43,734 nucleotides of DNA. It comes from DATARH01 sp035504075. GTDB lineage: Bacteria; Pseudomonadota; Alphaproteobacteria; ATCC43930; CGMCC-115725. Every line of letters begins with the position of its first letter. Within the stretch, counting starts at the first letter, position 1. Of the stretch, positions 40,725 to 43,734 are shown piece after piece. A program made the translations under genes and the position numbers. Location: assembly GCA_035504075.1 (NCBI GenBank), contig DATJSO010000066.1:1-43734 (forward strand). Direction: 5' to 3'. Below the pieces are notes generated by a model that saw only the letters and a program-made list of their open reading frames with translations, was not told the DNA's origin and made no database searches.

Positions 40725-41900
40725 ATGTCGATCACCTCCGAAGAATATCTTGCCCGCGTCCGCGCGCTGTTGCCGGCGGTCAAGGAGCGCGTCGCCCGCG
40801 CCGAGCAGCTGCGCCGGTTGCCGGAGGAGACCTTTGCCGATTTCCAGGGAGCCGGGCTGTTCCGCGCGATCCAGCCGAAGCGCTGGCAGGGCTATGAGCT
40901 CGACCCGGCAACATTCTTCCAGGCGATCGTCGAGACGAGCGCGGTGTGCGCCTCGACCGGCTGGATCCTGGGCGTTGTCGGCGTGCACAATTGGCACCTG
41001 GCGCTGTTTCCGCCGCAGGCGCAAGAAGACGTGTGGGGCGCAGATACCGGCGTCCAGGTGTCGACGTCGTTGGCGCCGACCGGCACCGTCGAGCGCAGCC
41101 CCGGCGGGTTTCGCGTCAGCGGCCGCTGGTCGTTTTCGAGCGGCTGCGATTATTGCCAATGGGTGGCGTTGGGCGGCGTCGCGCCGCCGGAGCAGGATGG
41201 CGCCCCGCCCGACGCCCGCGTCTTCCTGCTGCCGCGGCGCGATTACCGGATCGACGACAACTGGCAGGTCGTCGGGTTGTGCGGCACCGGCAGCAAGGAC
41301 ATCGTCGTCGATGGCGCATTCGTGCCGGAATACCGCACGCACTCCTATCTCGATGCGTTCCGTTTGACCAATCCCGGCGCCGCATTGAACGACGGGCCGC
41401 TGTACCGCATCCCGTTCGGCGCGATGTTCCCCAATTCGATCGCCTCCCCCGCAATCGGTGTCGCGATGGGAGCGCTGGCGGCGTTCCGGGAGCAGGCGGC
41501 GGCGCGGGTCAATCTGCGCGACAACTCGAAGCTCGCCGAGGATCCGATCATGCAGCTGCGGCTGGCGGAATCGGCCGCCGAGATCGACGGCGCCTACAAC
41601 CGCATCCTCGGCAATTTCACCGAAATGTACCGCCTCGCCTGCGCCGGCGCCGAAATCCCGCTGGAGCGGCGGGCGCGCTACCGCTGGGATTTCGGCAAGG
41701 CGGTCGATTGGAGCCTGCGCGCCGTCGATCGGCTGATGGAAGCCTCGGGCGGCCGCGGCATTTTTCTTACCAATCCGATCCAGCGCGCCTGGCGCGACGT
41801 GCATGCGATCCGGGCGCATGCCGGCAACAACCCGGAACGCGCCGCCGCCGTGTTCGGCCGCTCCGAATTCGGCCTGCCGCCGACCGACATGCGGTTTTAG
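40725..41900 (+). CDS. Flavin-dependent aromatic monooxygenase, oxygenase component (HsaA-like)
   Basis: A 391-residue protein of the acyl-CoA-dehydrogenase fold. It resembles the group D oxygenases HsaA and the C2 component of 4-hydroxyphenylacetate 3-hydroxylase, which use reduced FMN or FAD made by a separate reductase. Typical segments are FADFQGAGLFRAIQPKRWQG, SAVCASTGWILGVVGVHNW, GRWSFSSGCDYCQWVALGG and a C-terminal HAIRAHAGNNPERAA with catalytic-His-like residues. The start is the ATG at 40725 or a GTG at 40719. It heads the plus-strand operon VOC, decarboxylase, HIT. No flavin reductase gene is in the window. Confidence 0.88.
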   Translation: MSITSEEYLARVRALLPAVKERVARAEQLRRLPEETFADFQGAGLFRAIQPKRWQGYELDPATFFQAIVETSAVCASTGWILGVVGVHNWHLALFPPQAQEDVWGADTGVQVSTSLAPTGTVERSPGGFRVSGRWSFSSGCDYCQWVALGGVAPPEQDGAPPDARVFLLPRRDYRIDDNWQVVGLCGTGSKDIVVDGAFVPEYRTHSYLDAFRLTNPGAALNDGPLYRIPFGAMFPNSIASPAIGVAMGALAAFREQAAARVNLRDNSKLAEDPIMQLRLAESAAEIDGAYNRILGNFTEMYRLACAGAEIPLERRARYRWDFGKAVDWSLRAVDRLMEASGGRGIFLTNPIQRAWRDVHAIRAHAGNNPERAAAVFGRSEFGLPPTDMRF

Positions 41901-41916
41901 GCCAAGGGAGAACGCG

Positions 41917-42312
41917 ATGGTCGAGATCACGTCGCTCGTGCATTTCAGCATCCCGGTCAGCGATGTCGCCAGGAGCACGAAATTCTATACCGACATCGTC
42001 GGCTGCCGGCATTTACAGACGGTCGGCGGCGGCCGCATGGCGTTTCTCGACGCCGCCGGCACCTGCGTTATCCTCGTCGAGCGCGAGCCGCCGATCAATC
42101 CGCGCGCCGAAGACCATGGCGGCGTCCACCACTCGTTCGGCGTCGCCGACTACAGGGCAGCGCTCGACCATCTGCGCGCGCGCGGGGTCGCGATCACGTT
42201 CGAAGAGGACCGCCAGGGCGGCGTCGTCAACGGCCCGCGCGCCTATTTTCACGACCCCGACGGCACGGTCCTCGAATTCATCGACCTGACGAGTTACATG
42301 GGCGCGCAATAG
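41917..42312 (+). CDS. VOC-family protein, possible extradiol ring-cleavage enzyme
   Basis: A 131-residue single-module vicinal oxygen chelate protein. Candidate metal ligands are H9 (LVHFSIPV), H71/H72 (GGVHHSFGVAD) and E120 (DGTVLEFIDL), the 2-His-1-Glu pattern used by extradiol dioxygenases and glyoxalases. Type I extradiol enzymes are usually two-domain and near 300 residues, so a one-domain ring-cleaving enzyme would have to dimerise; glyoxalase or isomerase roles remain possible. AAGGGAG precedes the ATG. It sits 16 bases after the monooxygenase and 19 before the decarboxylase. Confidence 0.85.
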   Translation: MVEITSLVHFSIPVSDVARSTKFYTDIVGCRHLQTVGGGRMAFLDAAGTCVILVEREPPINPRAEDHGGVHHSFGVADYRAALDHLRARGVAITFEEDRQGGVVNGPRAYFHDPDGTVLEFIDLTSYMGAQ

Positions 42313-42331
42313 CAATGGGGGGAGGAATTCC

Positions 42332-43282
42332 ATGGCGACGAAGCCCTATGTGATCGCGCTCGAAGAGCACTACCAGGACGCCGAGGTGAAGGCGCTCTCG
42401 GGCGGCCCCGGCGCCGGCCGCGACATTGTCGAGCGGCTCGACGATCTGGGCGCGCTGCGTTTGCGCGAAATGGATGAGGCCGGCATCGACCTGCAAGTCT
42501 TGTCGCACTCGATCCCCGGCCTGCAGGCGGTCGATGCCGAAACCGGGCCGCCCTTGGCGCGCCGCGTCAACGACCGGCTGCACGAGGCCGTGCAGCGTCA
42601 TCCCGACCGCTTCGCGGCCTTCGCCGTATTGCCGACGGCCGACCCGCGCGCCGCGGCCGACGAATTGGAGCGCGCGGTTACCAAGCTCGGCTTCAAGGGC
42701 GCCATGGTCAACGGCATGACCGGCGGCGTCTTCCATGACGACAGGCGCTTCTGGCCGATCTGGGAGCGCGCTGCCCGGCTCGGCGTGCCGATCTATATCC
42801 ACCCCGCATTGCCGCACAAAGCGGTCATCGACGTCTATTACAAGGATTACGCCGAGGCCCATCCCGGCCTGCTGCGCGCCGCCTGGGGCTTTACCGTCGA
42901 GACCGCGACGCAGGGCTTGCGCTTTGTGCTGTCCGGCATCTTCGACGCCCACCCCGACCTCAAAATCATCCTCGGGCACATGGGCGAGGGGCTGCCGTTT
43001 CTGCTCTGGCGCATCAGCCACGGGCTGCGCGGCAGCATGAAGGAGAAGACGTTCCGCGACATCTTCTGCGAACATTTCTGGATCACGACGAGCGGCTTCT
43101 TCTCCGACCAGGCGCTTTTGTGCTGCATGAGCGAGATGGGGATCGACCGCATCCTGTTTTCGGTCGACTACCCGTTTGCCGAGAACCCGCCCGGCACCGA
43201 ATGGCTGAAAACGCTGCCGCTGGGCCCGGAGGACACCGAGAAACTATGCCACGGCAACGCTCGCCGGCTGTTGAAGCTGTGA
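42332..43282 (+). CDS. Amidohydrolase-2 family decarboxylase (gamma-resorcylate decarboxylase-like)
   Basis: A 316-residue metal-dependent TIM-barrel protein of the ACMSD/LigW/resorcylate decarboxylase group, which removes CO2 from hydroxybenzoates without cofactors. Key residues are E11 and H13 (ALEEHY), H157 (YIHPAL), H216 (LGHMGEG) and D279 (FSVDYPFAE), matching the metal-ligand and catalytic pattern of gamma-resorcylate and 2,3-dihydroxybenzoate decarboxylases. ITTSGFFSDQALL is also typical. GGGGAGG precedes the ATG. Its stop overlaps the HIT GTG start. Confidence 0.9.
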   Translation: MATKPYVIALEEHYQDAEVKALSGGPGAGRDIVERLDDLGALRLREMDEAGIDLQVLSHSIPGLQAVDAETGPPLARRVNDRLHEAVQRHPDRFAAFAVLPTADPRAAADELERAVTKLGFKGAMVNGMTGGVFHDDRRFWPIWERAARLGVPIYIHPALPHKAVIDVYYKDYAEAHPGLLRAAWGFTVETATQGLRFVLSGIFDAHPDLKIILGHMGEGLPFLLWRISHGLRGSMKEKTFRDIFCEHFWITTSGFFSDQALLCCMSEMGIDRILFSVDYPFAENPPGTEWLKTLPLGPEDTEKLCHGNARRLLKL

Positions 43283-43647
43283 CGGCCTACGATCGCGACA
43301 ACGTTTTCGCCCGCATTCTGCGCGGCGAGTTGCCGTGCGCGAAAGTGTACGAGGACGAGCATGTGCTGGCGTTCCGCGACATCCATCCGCAGGCGCCGGT
43401 GCATGTAATTCTGATCCCGAAGGGCGAATACGTGTCGGCCGACGATTTTGCCGCGACGGCGTCGGAGGCCGAGCAGGCCGCCTTTATGCGCGCGATCGGC
43501 ACGATCGCGCGGCAGGAAGGCGTCGCCGACGGCGGCTACCGCATTCTCGCCAATCACGGCGCCGCGGCGCACCAGGAGGTGCCGCATTTCCATCTGCATA
43601 TTTTCGGCGGCCGCGATCTCGGCCCGATGCTGCGCCGCCCGCGCTAA
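43279..43647 (+). CDS. HIT-family nucleotide hydrolase
   Basis: A 122-residue histidine triad protein (Hint/HinT-like) that hydrolyses nucleoside phosphoramidates or dinucleoside polyphosphates. The start region reads YDRDNVFARILRGELPC, followed by AFRDIHPQAPVHVILIPK, and the triad is HFHLHIFGG. I start at the GTG at 43279, which overlaps the decarboxylase stop as GTGA. An ATG at 43246 is possible but would overlap more. Housekeeping in most genomes; its coupling to the catabolic operon may be incidental. Confidence 0.92.
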   Translation: MTAYDRDNVFARILRGELPCAKVYEDEHVLAFRDIHPQAPVHVILIPKGEYVSADDFAATASEAEQAAFMRAIGTIARQEGVADGGYRILANHGAAAHQEVPHFHLHIFGGRDLGPMLRRPR

Positions 43648-43658
43648 AAAGCGGCCGC

Positions 43659-43687
43659 GTGGCGCTGCCGTCGCACAGCAGCGCCAC
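43659..43687 (-). terminator. 10-base-stem hairpin with T-run on the minus strand
   Basis: GTGGCGCTGC at 43659-43668 pairs exactly with GCAGCGCCAC at 43678-43687 around nine bases. On the minus strand it is followed eight bases later by TTTTT (43646-43650), so it could end a gene entering from the right edge, or form part of its coding end. The 87 bases 43648-43734 hold no gene I can assign. Confidence 0.4.
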
Positions 43688-43734
43688 GAAATGCTCGGGC
43701 GTCACATCATCGCCGGGCAACGCCAACGGCAGGA

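Noticed and set aside
43484..43726. An 80-codon minus-strand ORF at the right edge
   Set aside because: It overlaps the HIT gene in antisense and has Arg-rich shadow composition; only its first part (over 43648-43726) could belong to a gene entering from the right, and this cannot be decided.
1..43734. CRISPR arrays, tRNAs, rRNAs, insertion sequences or prophage genes
   Set aside because: I saw no direct repeat arrays with spacers, no cloverleaf-like sequences, and no transposase, integrase or phage proteins among the supported ORFs.

Overview
This is a GC-rich chromosomal window that looks alphaproteobacterial. The gene content supports this: a transaldolase/glucose-6-phosphate isomerase fusion beside a short 6-phosphogluconate dehydrogenase, as in acetic-acid bacteria and relatives, plus hflK-hflC-DUF2065-degP, miaA-ilvB-ilvN-ilvC, and the palindromic intergenic repeats common in alphaproteobacterial genomes. 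A soil or freshwater member of the Rhodospirillales/Acetobacterales side is my best inference. No tRNA, rRNA, CRISPR array, transposase or phage gene was seen. Coding density is high and no gene-free stretch exceeds 300 bases; the longest is 25860-26151. Many long ORFs on opposite strands are shadows caused by codon bias and are omitted.

Layout. (1) 1-11181, minus strand: carbohydrate block, read as glgA, ggt-like, gntK, tal-pgi, gnd, zwf, rpe, rpiA, HAD phosphatase (cut by the window edge). It joins gluconate and glucose-6-phosphate to the pentose phosphate pathway and glycogen; no 6-phosphogluconolactonase gene is present. (2) 11287-15747, minus: miaA, ilvB, ilvN, ilvC for branched-chain amino acids and tRNA modification; miaA has no stop codon and runs in frame into ilvB. 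(3) 15858-20751: serB (plus), then degP, DUF2065, hflC, hflK (minus) for envelope protein quality control. (4) 20933-23142, plus: apbC/mrp, a CDP-diacylglycerol pyrophosphatase, and a small membrane protein. (5) 23139-25859, minus: FAD oxidoreductase, VOC protein, secreted EF-hand protein, SCO copper protein. (6) 26152-33152: hutG-like hydrolase, GNAT, M16 peptidase, thrC, an unknown protein, a 6PGDH-like oxidoreductase, and panB.

(7) 33275-43647 is the accessory region: a CYP153-like P450, then a minus-strand series (maleylacetate-reductase-like dehydrogenase, NitT/TauT-type ABC importer, cytoplasmic sulfatase) diverging from a plus-strand operon (flavin-dependent aromatic hydroxylase oxygenase, single-domain VOC protein, resorcylate-type decarboxylase, HIT hydrolase). 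I read this as a candidate pathway for import, desulfation, decarboxylation, hydroxylation and ring cleavage of a hydroxylated or sulfated aromatic acid. It is the best candidate in the window for an undescribed system.

All functions come from reading motifs and context by eye; no database search was run.
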